The translations under genes were made by a program, and so were the position numbers. 64,000 nt of DNA, from positions 771,353,138 through 771,417,137 of the forward strand of contig NC_090438.1 of the NCBI RefSeq assembly GCF_031143425.1, in the 5' to 3' direction. The DNA comes from Pleurodeles waltl. Taxonomy: Eukaryota; Chordata; Amphibia; Caudata; Salamandridae. Below the pieces are notes generated by a model that did not search any database, had not been told where the DNA came from, and was given only the letters and a program-made list of their open reading frames with translations. Of this stretch, positions 34,331 to 44,974 are shown piece by piece; position 1 is the first letter of the stretch, and every line of letters begins with the position of its first letter.

Positions 34331-35856
34331 GTAATTCACCTTTCACATAAGGACCCCTCTGATCCACCTCTAATGATGCAGCCATCACATACTCTTCCTC
34401 ATCTGAACTATCCAATGGCCATTCATCTTTTATTTCATCCTCACTGTGTAAAGGAAATTGATCAACTGTTTTTTCACTTTTGTTCTTTTTCTGATTCGTG
34501 ACCACCTGCGAAAGCATTACCTGTTGTTGATCCATAGGACCCTGTATCATTTGTAACTGCCTCAGTATGTGCATTTGCTGTACAGGTACCGTCTGTACCT
34601 GTGGCTGCATTTGTTGCATCTGTGGCATTTGTACTTGTACCTGTGGTTGTACATTCTGTATCGGCTGCATTGGCTGCAACTGCTGGAAACCTTGCATGAT
34701 ATTTATATGATTTTGGAAATTCTGATTTTGACCTCCCATTCTAGGTCCTCTCATGCTCTGATGTGAATTGACACCATTTGTCTGTTGCACATTTTTCCAA
34801 AACCCCAATCTGAACCTGAAACAAATAATCCAGTCCACTATTATTAGCCTGTGCATATAGTGGAGTAAGCTGACCCATCGTAATAGGTACAAAAATTGCA
34901 TCCCGACCAACAAAACATCCAATTTTCTGTGTCTGCACTGTTCTCATGCTCTGCATTTGTGGAATCTGTGTTTGAACAGATTCCCTTTGAATCATACTTA
35001 TCCCCTGTTGACCTGGAGACAACACTAAATTAGTAGTCGTCCTTATGACCTCAGCCGCCTGGATGAATTTCAGGAATGTTTATCTCCAACTGCTGTCTGT
35101 TGCTCAATGAATCATTTAAACTACTCTGCATCTGAACTTGTTCATTGTTCAGGGTATTCTGTGATATCTCCGATGTGGATGGTGCAGTAGGAATTGTATT
35201 ACTAGTTCCATTCCCACTCATTCCACTCTCACTTGTTCTCTGATTTTCTTGACCTGTATTTGGTGGAGGATAAGTCTGCAAAATTTCAGAAACTATTTCA
35301 ACTTCATCTAACTCATTGTCATCATTAAACATGACTCGTTTTAAGTACTTTAGTTTCTGCCCATTAGTTACCGAAGAACTCTTTTTCTTTTCATCTTTTG
35401 ACTCATCCTCATCATCTTTTATTCCCGCAGGAAATAATCTAATTCGCTGTAGAGATGCTACTCTCCACCTTTTCTGCTCTTCATCCCATCTAGCTTCTGC
35501 TAGTGTATTTTCTACTCTCCTCATTCTTTTCTCAAATTTCAATGCTTTTTACTGTATCAGTTCCCAAATGGCTAAGGCTTCATACTGTGCTGGCCTCGGA
35601 GGAGGTTTTAAGCTGTACATTTTCTGCCTCAAATTCTCAAAAATTCTCAAACTGAATGTTCTGTTCTATGGAAAAGCCAAACAACCTTCTTTCTTTGTAA
35701 TCTTTACCCATTATTTCAAACAAAGGCAGGCTCCCGCACCCTTCTCCTCAAACACAATGTATGCCGGAGTATTTTCTGGCGGACAAATTTCTCCTTCCAG
35801 TGCCGGAATGTATTCATCACCTCTCAACGCACTCCTCAAAGCCATGAAAAACGTCA
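34320..35856 (-). pseudogene. gag: ERV copy B gag, zinc knuckle lost
   Basis: The start at 35856 is equivalent to copy A (shared ALRSALRGDEYIPALEGE block). Frames 35542-35051, 35025-34741 and 34922-34320 follow. The matrix/capsid part keeps the KPPPRPAQYEAL motif and the basic RRVENTLAEARW block. The PPPY motif of copy A reads PPPN here. The Gln/Met-rich linker after the nucleocapsid is present, but I find no CHACG-type zinc knuckle, so the nucleocapsid core appears deleted near 34830. There are several stops and shifts. Confidence 0.75.
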
Positions 35857-35869
35857 TTATCAATCAAAT

Positions 35870-37310
35870 TTTATTCAAGACTGATTTCCACAACAAAAGT
35901 TAATATTCACAAACAAAATCAAACTAAGCAAAACAAATAATGAAATCTGTTTAAAAAATAACCAATCAGAAAAAAAAGTGTCTCCGATCCCACAATTCTT
36001 TTCGACACTCTCACCTTCCAATCGCATTATATTATTATCGGACTGATTGACGAATCTGTGCGTGACCCTTCTCACTAATCAACCAATCCCAGAACGGCAC
36101 CACTTACGTCACACTAAGGGCCTCATTATGACCCTGGCGGGCGGCGGAGGACCGCGACCCCCCCTATGGCTTTCCCGCCATGAACAGGATGGCGGTAGGG
36201 GGGGTCAGAATCCTCATGGCTGCGGAGCGCGCTCCGCAGCCATGGAGGATTCACACGAGCAGCGGAAAGTCAGCGGGAGACCGCTGACTTTCCGCTTCTG
36301 ACCGCGGCTGAACCGCCGCGGTCAGAATGCTCGTTGGAGCACCGCCAGCCTGTTGGCGGTGCTCCCGTGGTCGGTGGCCCTGGCAGCCACCGGCCGCCAG
36401 GGTCAGAATGACCCTCTAACACACATACCCCTTCTCAGCACGATTGCTGAGACGCTGACAAAGTCTTTCGTCCTGACCTTTCACAACTCACACATCAATT
36501 CAATGCAATATTAATTTGCGAGCAAAGCCTTAAACAAAATAAGAAAACAAATGTGCCCATATACTACAGATAGGGTATTACAATCGCTTCAGGAACCTTC
36601 CAAAGTAACCTTCAGCTTTTGCTTACTCTTTTTCACAGTTCCCCTCATTCTCATGCAAAATTCGACCTGCAAATTTAGCTTCTCAACTGATCATTGGACT
36701 GTTGTCCTAGTGCACTTAGTACTCACCAAATCTCAGAAAAATTCAGTCACACCAATTATATCACAACCTCAATTTACCAATCACTCCAGATTGATCTACT
36801 AAATGTACAAATTACAACATATACCAAGTGTCTCACTACACTTGTCAATATACGTAGTCTTAGACCTTTCTCCTTAGGTCCATCATCAACAACCACGTGG
36901 ATAATTTTTCCTGCATTAAGCACCACACTCAGATGAAGAATGCTCCTTCCCTACTCTAATACCTATTGGAGTACGCACAATCCTTTTAAACTCTATTGGA
37001 GTACGCCCACTCCTTCTAAACTCATATACACCTAAATCATCTGCAAATTAGCTTAAGATGTGCAAGCGTGTAATAATTTTACCTCACTCAATTCAATCAA
37101 AACACTGCTAGAAACATACCTTTCAACCTAGAATGTCTCTGAGAACTGGGGAAAGTCATTTAAGGCAACTAGCAATTCATTTTATCAGATCCGTATAACA
37201 TTTCAGAACAAATTAACAAAATCATTTTTTCTTTTTCCACAGACTATAACCGTAATCTGCTACCAAACATTAGACTGCTAAATAGACTTGCACATTGGTT
37301 CACTTAGTTC
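35870..37310 (-). repeat. ERV copy B leader and 5' LTR (partial)
   Basis: The AATCTGTGCGTGACCC block at 36053 matches 11652 in copy A, and later blocks run parallel (CCACGTGGATAATTTTT at 36890, GCACTTAGTACT at 36712). MITE 36118-36416 is inserted. A short tandem duplication (TATTGGAGTACGC, about 35-bp period) lies at 36963-37025. Similarity fades by about 37300, and the outer LTR edge was not found. Confidence 0.5.
36118..36416. mobile_element. hairpin-string MITE 4, TSD TAA
   Basis: A 299-bp element starting GGGCCTCATTATGACCCTGG and ending GGGTCAGAATGACCCTC. It has TAA duplicated at 36115-36117 and 36417-36419, the classic Harbinger target. Hairpins include 36209-36252 and 36262-36295 and a GACCGCGG...CCGCGGTC pair near 36300-36326. 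Confidence 0.9.
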
Positions 37311-38373
37311 CTGGTTCTAGTGCACTTCCGGAGCATTGGAGGTACAGCCATTAGTTACAGCCCTTCTGACAGTGAGTCTGTGTCTGGTAACGTTTTGTTA
37401 GTTGTTATGGCTGTGTCTGCTATGTACTAGCTCTCACTGTTTTATGTATTTCTCACTCGTGTTGTTTTGTTTCTTCTCAGTCCACTACCATATAGGAATC
37501 TCTTTAGTTCCCATCATTACTGTGTTTGTTGTTGTGCTTGATACCTTCCGGAATTCTATCCTAACCAGCGTGGTTACAGTGGTATCCTGGAGGTTCCATA
37601 CACTATCCTGGTTTTCGGGGGCTTAACACAGCACAATCTGTGCAGATACTGATACGTTTGAGTCTGTGATATGCTTTCTTACATCATTCCAGCCTATAGC
37701 AGCGCATTTATTTATGCCCTTCTACTAACCTTACTGTTGGTGCATTGATGTACCACATCTCCACCATCTAGATTCTCCAGTGTCATTCCCAAACCATGAT
37801 GAATCCATTCGGGCAGCGAGATTCGGGAGCACGCAGGGAGGAACGTGTGTGTGTGTGTGTGTGTCAGACTTCATTGAAGTATGATCCACACTGCAGCGCA
37901 TTATCTGGTATTGAGTCTGTGGTTGTCCATGAGTTCAGGCGAAGATGCACATGGAGTGGTAGCTCCAAGGGAAGGCACGTGGGTACAGACCCATGACGAT
38001 TTGGTAGTGTGGCCGAAACAGAACAACACCTGAGGTGAAAGACCCCAGATACAATTTGGGCCAGTACTTTCTGACAGGTCTGGGGTGCTTTGACACAGAT
38101 TTCCTGTGCTTACGTTTACAATATTTTGGAAGTTGATACTCTGTTTAGAATCTTTTAGTACCACAACATTTAAAATTCAATATTCTGGTCATATAGCCCA
38201 CACACATGCATTCTTAGAGCCAGATGTACTAAGCATTTCAACGGTCGCGAATGCTCCAACTTGATGCTTATGACCATTAAAATAGTTTAGGAGACGAAAA
38301 ATATTTTCCAAAACCTAAAATGGGATTCCTGGAGAGTACCAACTCGGTATCTGGAAGAGGTTTATTGTAGGTG
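37311..38373. other. noncoding, with a (GT)n tract and a repeat start
   Basis: No supported gene. A short (GT)n tract lies at about 37846-37863. From about 38214 the DNA resembles a MITE or other repeat beginning (GAGCCAGATGTACTAAG) that is probably interrupted by the Gmr1-type element and resumes after 44454. Confidence 0.45.
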
Positions 38374-39271
38374 TGTGTAACCGGACGTCTCCCGACGCCG
38401 GTTTGCAGGAAAGCGAGGAAACTGACGAGGGATCCCCCGGGGGCACCCGAGGAGCTCTGGACGTCATGACGTCAAACGTCATGTACGCCAGAGGGAATTT
38501 TGAAAGGAGGGACGCCGCCGAAGCCCCGGGAGACGCAAAGGATCGGGACGCGCAGAGAGCAAGACGAGCACCGTGAAGGAAGAGCGATACGCAGGGAGCC
38601 TCCCGCCCCTGAGTCAGTGAAGTCGGGAGACCGTCAGGAAGCCGGCCGCGTCCCTGGAGGGGCGTGGCCTACCGAGGTACGATCGTACCGCAAGTGGGAC
38701 TGGGGCACCAGGTGGTTACTGGGACTACGGGGAACCAAGGGGAAAGGGCTGAGGTCCTATAGGGGAGGGGAGACGGTGTAAAAAGGGAAACCAGTGTACC
38801 CTCTAACCGCACGAAAACCCCACCCTAAATAATTGTTACCACAACAAAAAGGGGAGTTCCACGAAGGCACCGGGGCAGGGAGAAGGACGTGATCAAAAGT
38901 ATCCCTCACCTCCCGGCACTCCTACCTATCCCCCACCTCCCTACTAAACCCAAATAACCCTACCTACTTACTTAAACCCCACTTACCTGTTTTTCTTTTC
39001 TTCTTTATTCTGGGAACCTGGGCCGCTGTCACACGGGAGGAGCAGAACCCTCTTAAAGCCGGACCAGACCCCACCAGGACCCTTGTCCGAACCCTGGAAG
39101 AGAAAATAAATAAACAAGGGATTTATTATTTGCATTGAGAGACTATATCAAGCCTGACATTCTGAGAAGAAAATAAGTTTATCGTAGAACCGTAACAGAA
39201 ATAAATTAGTTAACACGCGTCTGTCGTCTTAATCCAATATCCCTTCCACCCGGGATAAAGAACCCGTCACA
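38374..39271 (+). repeat. Gmr1-type 5' LTR
   Basis: TGTGTAACCGG start, CCCGTCACA end. A TAAAAAGG TATA-like stretch lies at about 38778 and AATAAA signals at about 39105. Compared with the 3' LTR, most differences are CpG-type transitions. Confidence 0.9.
38459..38482. promoter_or_regulatory. triple CRE-like cluster in LTR
   Basis: Three ACGTCA/TGACGT cores in 24 bp, including a full TGACGTCA palindrome at 38467-38474. They are repeated unchanged in the 3' LTR at about 43623-43646. Such sites bind ATF/CREB proteins in vertebrates; function here is inferred. Confidence 0.5.
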
Positions 39272-39272
39272 G

Positions 39273-39290
39273 TGGTGTCAGAAGTGGGAT
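39273..39290 (+). promoter_or_regulatory. primer-binding site
   Basis: TGGTGTCAGAAGTGGGAT lies one base after the LTR. It is complementary to the expected 3' end of a tRNA-Leu with its CCA tail. The tRNA identity is from memory. Confidence 0.7.
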
Positions 39291-39320
39291 ATTGGACCAG
39301 ACGACAGACAGTCTAGGACC

Positions 39321-41717
39321 ATGGAGGATAAACCCACAATATCAGATATGATGCAGCAGTTAGCCGAGGGACAGAGGCATCTGCAAATAGTCTGGGAAGA
39401 GCAACAGAAGGAGGCTAAAGTGGAAAGGGAGGCCCTGCAAAACGCGCTCAAAAGCCAGGCCACTATCATGGCCAACAATCAATTGGTTCATGAAACTGCC
39501 ATTAAAAATCTCACGGATACCATTGCTGCCACCCGGGTACACCCGAATGTGCCCAGTTCGGTCCTACAGCGGTACCAGGAAGGCGAAGACCCAGATGTTT
39601 TCTTTACCAATTTTGAGAGAGTTGCCACTTCCGCTACCTGGCCCCAGGAGCGATGGGGTCAATATATAGCCCCATTATTGACAGGAACCCTCCAAGCGGC
39701 TTATCAAGCGGTGAACCCAGGTGGAATTACTCCCTATCAGGACATTAAAAAGAGCATCCTGGAAAGGGTGGGTTTCGATTCAGAACATTACCGAGTCCGG
39801 TTTAGAAAAGCCAAGTGGGGACCCTCCAAGAACCCCCGAGCCCTATACTTCCGGATCAAGGATTTGGGTCTCAAGTGGTTAGGCCCCATCGAGACTAATA
39901 GGGAAGACATCATCGAGATCGTCCTCTTGGAACAGTATCTAGACGCCCTACCCCCCAACACACGTCACTGGATCAAACAACACCCAAACCCAGACACTAA
40001 CACCACCATTGAGTTAGCATGTGCCTTTCACCGCTCCCTCGAATTTAAGGTCCCCCCCCTTCGGTCAACACCTAGTCCGATTCGACAGAATCCCAGTTCA
40101 TCCTCATCGGCAGGACGAAGAACCAACGAGGAAAGTGGAAAAACGCGAGGGTTTGAAAAGCCGTATGTTCAACAGCCACAGTGTTTTAGTTGTGGTGAAT
40201 GGGGTCATATAGCCCGGGTTTGCCCCCTAAAAACTGAAAAACCAGAACCAATGGAAATAGGAATTACTAGGGGACGAGTCTTTTATACCGGGGGAAAAGA
40301 AACCCCATACAAGAAGAGACTGGTTATCAATGGAAGGCCCACTCTGGCCCTTATTGATTCAGGGTGCAGTCAGTCCGTAATCCGAGCTGATCTACTTGTT
40401 AACCCTACCTTTACTGCCGGTCTTACTGTGTCCATCTGTTGTATTCATGGGGAAACCAAAGAATATCCTCTAACGTGGACCACCCTGTCATGGGGAGGAA
40501 AAGAAAATCCCATAAGGATGGGGGTAGTGGAACGACTAGTGGAAGAAGCTATTATAGGAACGGATTTTACAAAATTTCCGGAGCTTCTAGATAGTACCAG
40601 ACATTCTGAAGAAATGAATACATGGTGGAAAAATGCTCCCTTCTCTAACATACATATACCGCGCCCGCTAGATCGGTATAAACCCTCCCGAGGTGAAAAG
40701 AGAGCAACCAGAAAAGCCTACGCAAAAGAAAATTCAAGCCCAGAGAGGGTAATTACACCGGTTCTTACCCTTACTAACCTTCCCCCCTTCCGGAGCTGCC
40801 AAAGAGAAGATCCAAGTTTAGTTCATGCCTGGAAAAGTGCACGACCCCGGACCCTCCAAGATAAAGGTCCATCGTTCACAATAGTTAAAAATCTATTATA
40901 CCGAGTCACTAGCAATGACCGAGCAGAAAAGAAGCAATTGATAGTCCCTGAACCCTACAGACAACAAGTTCTCCACCTAGCCCACAGTCAGCCAGGGGGT
41001 GGCCACTATGGGAGGGAAAAAACGGAGGAGTATCTGTTGAGGAGGTTCTATTGGCCGGGTGTCTTTTCTCAGATTAGGAAATTCTGTCAGCAGTGTCCTA
41101 AATGCCAAATGATTGATCCTGGTACGAGGAGAAGAGCCCCTTTACAACCCCTTCCTATCATAGATATTCCCTTCTCACGAATAGGAATGGACATTGTTGG
41201 TCCTCTCCTACCCTCTTCTCGAGGATACCGTTACATATTAGTGTTGGTGGACTACGCCACAAGGTACCCCGAGGCCATCCCTCTTAGTAGTATCAACACC
41301 AAGAGCGTTGCCCTCGCCATGATAGGGTTCTTCTCCCGTATCGGCTTTCCCCGAGAAATCTTAACAGACCAAGGCACCCAATTCATGTCCTCCCTAATGT
41401 CCCAAATATGTCAACTCTTGGGGATCAAACAATTGCGGACTTCGGTTTATCATCCACAGACTGATGGTCTGGTGGAACGGTACAACCGAACGCTGAAAAA
41501 CCTTCTAAAGAAATCAATCTCCGAGTCAGGTAAAGACTGGGATAGGAAACTCCCCTTAGTATTATACGCTGTCAGAACCCATGAGCAAGCTTCTACGGGC
41601 CATAGTCCGTTTGAACTGTTGTTCGGACGACAACCCAGAACCCTATTAGACATGGCAGCGGAATTATGGGAAGAGGAGGATGGGGAAAAGACCCTTCTGA
41701 AATATACCCAAGAATAA
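39321..41717 (+). CDS. Gag-protease-integrase of Gmr1-type element
   Basis: A 798-residue open frame starting MEDKPTISDM 30 bp after the primer-binding site. The N-terminal 270 residues are Gag-like. A zinc knuckle (CFSCGEWGHIARVC) is at about residue 290. The protease active site LIDSGCSQSV is at about residue 345. From about residue 550 comes integrase: HHCC domain (HYGREK ... CQQCPKC), catalytic Asp in GMDIVGPL, Asp in LTDQGTQF, and Glu in DGLVERYN. The frame ends at a TAA (41715-41717) inside integrase. The next frame (from about 41736) is in the same phase, so a single nonsense change probably splits one long gag-pol frame. Confidence 0.9.
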   Translation: MEDKPTISDMMQQLAEGQRHLQIVWEEQQKEAKVEREALQNALKSQATIMANNQLVHETAIKNLTDTIAATRVHPNVPSSVLQRYQEGEDPDVFFTNFERVATSATWPQERWGQYIAPLLTGTLQAAYQAVNPGGITPYQDIKKSILERVGFDSEHYRVRFRKAKWGPSKNPRALYFRIKDLGLKWLGPIETNREDIIEIVLLEQYLDALPPNTRHWIKQHPNPDTNTTIELACAFHRSLEFKVPPLRSTPSPIRQNPSSSSSAGRRTNEESGKTRGFEKPYVQQPQCFSCGEWGHIARVCPLKTEKPEPMEIGITRGRVFYTGGKETPYKKRLVINGRPTLALIDSGCSQSVIRADLLVNPTFTAGLTVSICCIHGETKEYPLTWTTLSWGGKENPIRMGVVERLVEEAIIGTDFTKFPELLDSTRHSEEMNTWWKNAPFSNIHIPRPLDRYKPSRGEKRATRKAYAKENSSPERVITPVLTLTNLPPFRSCQREDPSLVHAWKSARPRTLQDKGPSFTIVKNLLYRVTSNDRAEKKQLIVPEPYRQQVLHLAHSQPGGGHYGREKTEEYLLRRFYWPGVFSQIRKFCQQCPKCQMIDPGTRRRAPLQPLPIIDIPFSRIGMDIVGPLLPSSRGYRYILVLVDYATRYPEAIPLSSINTKSVALAMIGFFSRIGFPREILTDQGTQFMSSLMSQICQLLGIKQLRTSVYHPQTDGLVERYNRTLKNLLKKSISESGKDWDRKLPLVLYAVRTHEQASTGHSPFELLFGRQPRTLLDMAAELWEEEDGEKTLLKYTQE

Positions 41718-41735
41718 AAAAACCACCTACACACG

Positions 41736-43667
41736 GTGTGGGAAAATGTAAGGGAACACATGGAGAAGGCTCAAGAGAAACAGAAAAGGTATTATGATAG
41801 GAATACTCAGTTGAGGTCTTTTTCCATAGGGGATAAAGTGTTAGTGCTTCTCCCCAGCTCAGACAACAAATTGTTAGCAAAGTGGCAGGGACCATATAAC
41901 GTGACAGGAATAGTAACACCTGTGACCTATAAAATTCAGCTCACCGATAGACCCAATAGGTCACAGATCTTTCACGTTAATTTGCTAAAAAAATGGGAAG
42001 AACCTGTGACCGACCCGGTCCGAGGATGTCTGGTTAACACTGTTAAGGAATTAGAGGTAGGGTGGTGCCCCACTGATCGCCCCAGTGGACACGAGATACC
42101 GGTCATAAATACAGATATCTCGGTTCAACAGCGCAAGCAGTTAAACAAACTCCTTGAGGAACATACTCAGATGTTCTCATTGACACCGGGAAGAACCAAT
42201 TTGGTACATCATCAGATCTTAACCCCTCCTGACAAGATAGTGCGCTTACGCCCTTATCGTATCCCCGAAGCCAGGAAGGTTCTGGTAGAGAGCGAAATAG
42301 AGAAAATGTTAGACCTAGATATTATAGAACCTTCTCAAAGCCCCTGGTGTTCGCCAGTAGTATTGGTGCCCAAACCGGATGGGTCTATACGTTTTTGTAT
42401 TGACTTTAGACAAGTCAATTCTATATCCCAGTTTGACACGTATCCTCTTCCTAGAGTAGACGAACTTTTAGAGAAATTGGGGAAAGCTCACTACATGTCT
42501 ACTCTCGACTTGACAAACGGCTACTGGCAGATCCCCCTGGCCCCAAAAGATAGAGAAAAAACGGCCTTCTCTACCCCCTCTGGACTATATCATTTTAATG
42601 TTCTCCCTTTCGGGTTACATGGGGCCCCGCCACCTTCCAACGTCTCATTGATACCATTCTACGACCTCATACCAGGTACGCTGCCGCATATCTGGATGAC
42701 ATCGTCATATTTAGCGAGACTTGAGAGGACCATTTAACGCACATAGGAAAAATCTTTACAGCATTGCGAAGGGCTGGACTGACAGCCAACCCTTCTAAGA
42801 GCCGACTGGCCTTTAAAGATATCTCTTATCTGGGCTATCACATAGGGAAAGGTATACTGAGACCCCAAATGAACAAAATTGAGGCCATCCTACGCATCGA
42901 TGCTCCTACCTCAAAAAAAGGAGGTCCGTTCCTTTTTAGGCTTGGTAGGGTACTATCGACGCTTTATACCCCATTACTCCACCTTGGCCGCCCCCCTGAC
43001 TGACCTTCTGAGAAAGGGACAACCTAAAACCATTACGAGACTAAGCCCAGGTCAATTCCATAGTTATCGTACCTTACAGAGATGTCTCACTACTCAACCG
43101 ATTTTAAAATGCCCTGAATTTAATAAACCCTTCCATCTTCAAACGGATGCCTCCGACGTAGGATTGGGAGCCGTGCTTTTTCAGAAAGATGAAACCGAAG
43201 TAAGCCATCCCGTGGTCTTTATTAGCCGTAAACTGTTTCCCAGAGAACAGAAGTATCCCATTATCGAGCGAGAGTGTCTTGCCATTAAGTGGGCAATCGA
43301 AAGCCTCCAATATTACCTTTTGGGCAGGTCCTTCCTGTTGTATACAGATCACCCTCCCCTTACCTGGCTCTCAAGATATAAAAATACCAACAATCGCATC
43401 CTGAGATGGTTCATCGAGCTTCAACCTTTCTCCTTTCAGGTCTGCCATCTCCCAGGTGACCTTATGGGTCAGGCCGACTATCTATCCCGGTTTCCGGGAT
43501 CTGTGGGGCTCGAACAGCCCCATTCAAGGGAGGGGATGTGTAACCGGACGTCTCCCAACGCCGGTTTGCAGGAAAGCGAGGAAACTGACGAGGGATCCCC
43601 CGGGGGCACCCGAGGAGCTCTGGACGTCATGACGTCAAACGTCATGTACGCAAGAGGGAATTTTTAA
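41736..43667 (+). pseudogene. Gmr1-type Pol: integrase end, RT and RNase H
   Basis: Continues in the phase of the upstream frame with the integrase GPY/F domain (AKWQGPYNVTG at about 41877). RT follows with SPWCSPVVLVPKPDG, FCIDFRQVN and LDLTNGYWQIPL. Near 42630 a one-base loss shifts the frame, and the catalytic YLDD (42689-42700) is read in another phase. That phase meets a TGA near 42722 where a Trp is expected. A run of A at about 42910-42917 changes the frame again. RNase H follows (TDASDVGLGAVLF at about 43140, ERECLAIKWAI, YTDHPPLTWL). The frame runs about 130 bp into the 3' LTR, ending at 43667. The damage is slight and consistent with a young copy. Confidence 0.9.
43526..43536 (+). 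promoter_or_regulatory. polypurine tract
   Basis: AAGGGAGGGGA directly before the 3' LTR start TGTGTAACC, the expected plus-strand primer. Confidence 0.8.
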
Positions 43668-44454
43668 AGGAGGGACGCCGCCGAAGCCCCGGGAGACGCG
43701 AAGGATCGGGACGCGCAGAGAGCAAGCAGAGAGCAAGACGAGCACCGTGAAGGAAGAGCGATACGCAGGGAGCCTCCCACCCCTGAGTCAGTGAAGTCGG
43801 GAGACCGTCAGGAAGCCGGCCGCGTCCCTGGAGGGGCGTGGCCTACCGAGGTACGATCGTACCGCAAGTGGGACTGGGGCACCGGGTGGTTACTGGGACT
43901 ACGGGGAACCAAGGGGAAAGGGCTGAGGTCCTATAGGGGAGGGGAGACGGTGTAAAAAGGGAAACCAGTGTACCCTCTAACCGCACAAAAACCCCACCCT
44001 AAATAATTGTTACCACAACAAAAAGGGGAGTTCCACAAAGGCACCGGGGCAGGGAGAAGGACGTGATCAAAAGTATCCCTCACCTCCTGGCACTCCTACC
44101 TATCCCCCACCTCCCTACTAAACCCAAATAACCCTACCTACTTACTTAAACCCCACTTACCTGTTTTTCTTTTCTTCTTTATTCTGGGAATCTGGGCCGC
44201 TGTCACACGGGAGGAGCAGAACCCTCTTAAAGCCGGACCAGACCCCACCAGGACCCTTGTCCGAACCCTGGAAGAGAAAATAAATAAACAAGGGATTTAT
44301 TATTTGCATTGAGAGACTATATCAAGCCTGACATTCTGAGAAGAAAATAAGTTTATCGTAGAACCGTAACAGAAATAAATTAGTTAACCCCTTGAATACG
44401 CGTCTGTCGTCTTAATCCAATATCCCTTCCACCCGGGATAAAGAACCCGTCACA
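43537..44454 (+). repeat. Gmr1-type 3' LTR
   Basis: 918 bp. It is longer than the 5' LTR because of an extra GCAGAGAGCA-type unit near 43727 and an extra CCCTTGAATA-type insert near 44389. Confidence 0.9.
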
Positions 44455-44974
44455 GTGTCCTTTCAAAATACTGAAATGCATCAATGTTTTCTGACCGAAA
44501 TCCAGTTGCAAAACATTTATATTTAACCAACACCTCAAAGGATGTGGTAATTTATTCGCAAAAGGGGAATGGTCCCATTCTTGAATGTAAAAAAAAAGGG
44601 TTTTTAGGGCAGTGGTACAGGGGATGACTGCCATGTCCTGAACAAGTTAAAAAAACGGTAAACCTCTCTTTTAAAATGCAGTCTTGTTTCCTTTAAGGAA
44701 AGCGGGCTGCATTTAACAAAATAAATATATATTTTTAAACTGGTCTGAACTTTAGACCAGTATTTTGAAATCAGTCAATAGTATATCTAGGCTGGTATTA
44801 CTTTAAGGGTGCACTGTACTTGTTAACGCCGTTGCACACCTTTAAACAGCTGCAAGGGCACAAACAGGGATAGTGAGCCCAATTATGACTACGCTACCCA
44901 CAGAGCACACATGAGCTCATGCTGCACTGGGGCAACACATTCAGTGAATTATGGAGCGCTTGCTTCAAAGACAC
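44455..44974. other. noncoding flank between two elements
   Basis: No gene. It probably continues the repeat that begins near 38214. It holds a CTGGTCTGAAC...TAGACCAG pairing near 44740-44760. Confidence 0.4.

Larger units (their letters stand above)
38374..44454 (+). mobile_element. Gmr1-type Ty3/gypsy LTR retrotransposon
   Basis: A 6.1 kb element with two LTRs (898 and 918 bp), a primer-binding site, a polypurine tract and a gag-pol region. Domain order is Gag, zinc knuckle, protease, integrase, GPY/F domain, reverse transcriptase, RNase H. Integrase before RT is the reverse of ordinary Ty3/gypsy elements and is the hallmark of Gmr1-like elements. The LTRs differ by about 10 substitutions plus two short indels, around 1 percent, so insertion is recent relative to the ERVs. 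Both flanks carry GTG, but no clean 4-5 bp duplication is visible. Two stops and about two shifts make this copy non-coding for full Pol. Confidence 0.92.

Noticed and set aside
37846..37863. GT run and TCTA run (14182) as telomeric or regulatory arrays
   Set aside because: Ordinary microsatellites; neither matches the vertebrate telomere unit.
38374..44454. Ty1/copia assignment for the LTR element, based on integrase before RT
   Set aside because: RT, RNase H, zinc-binding and GPY/F motifs are gypsy-like; Gmr1-like elements explain the order.
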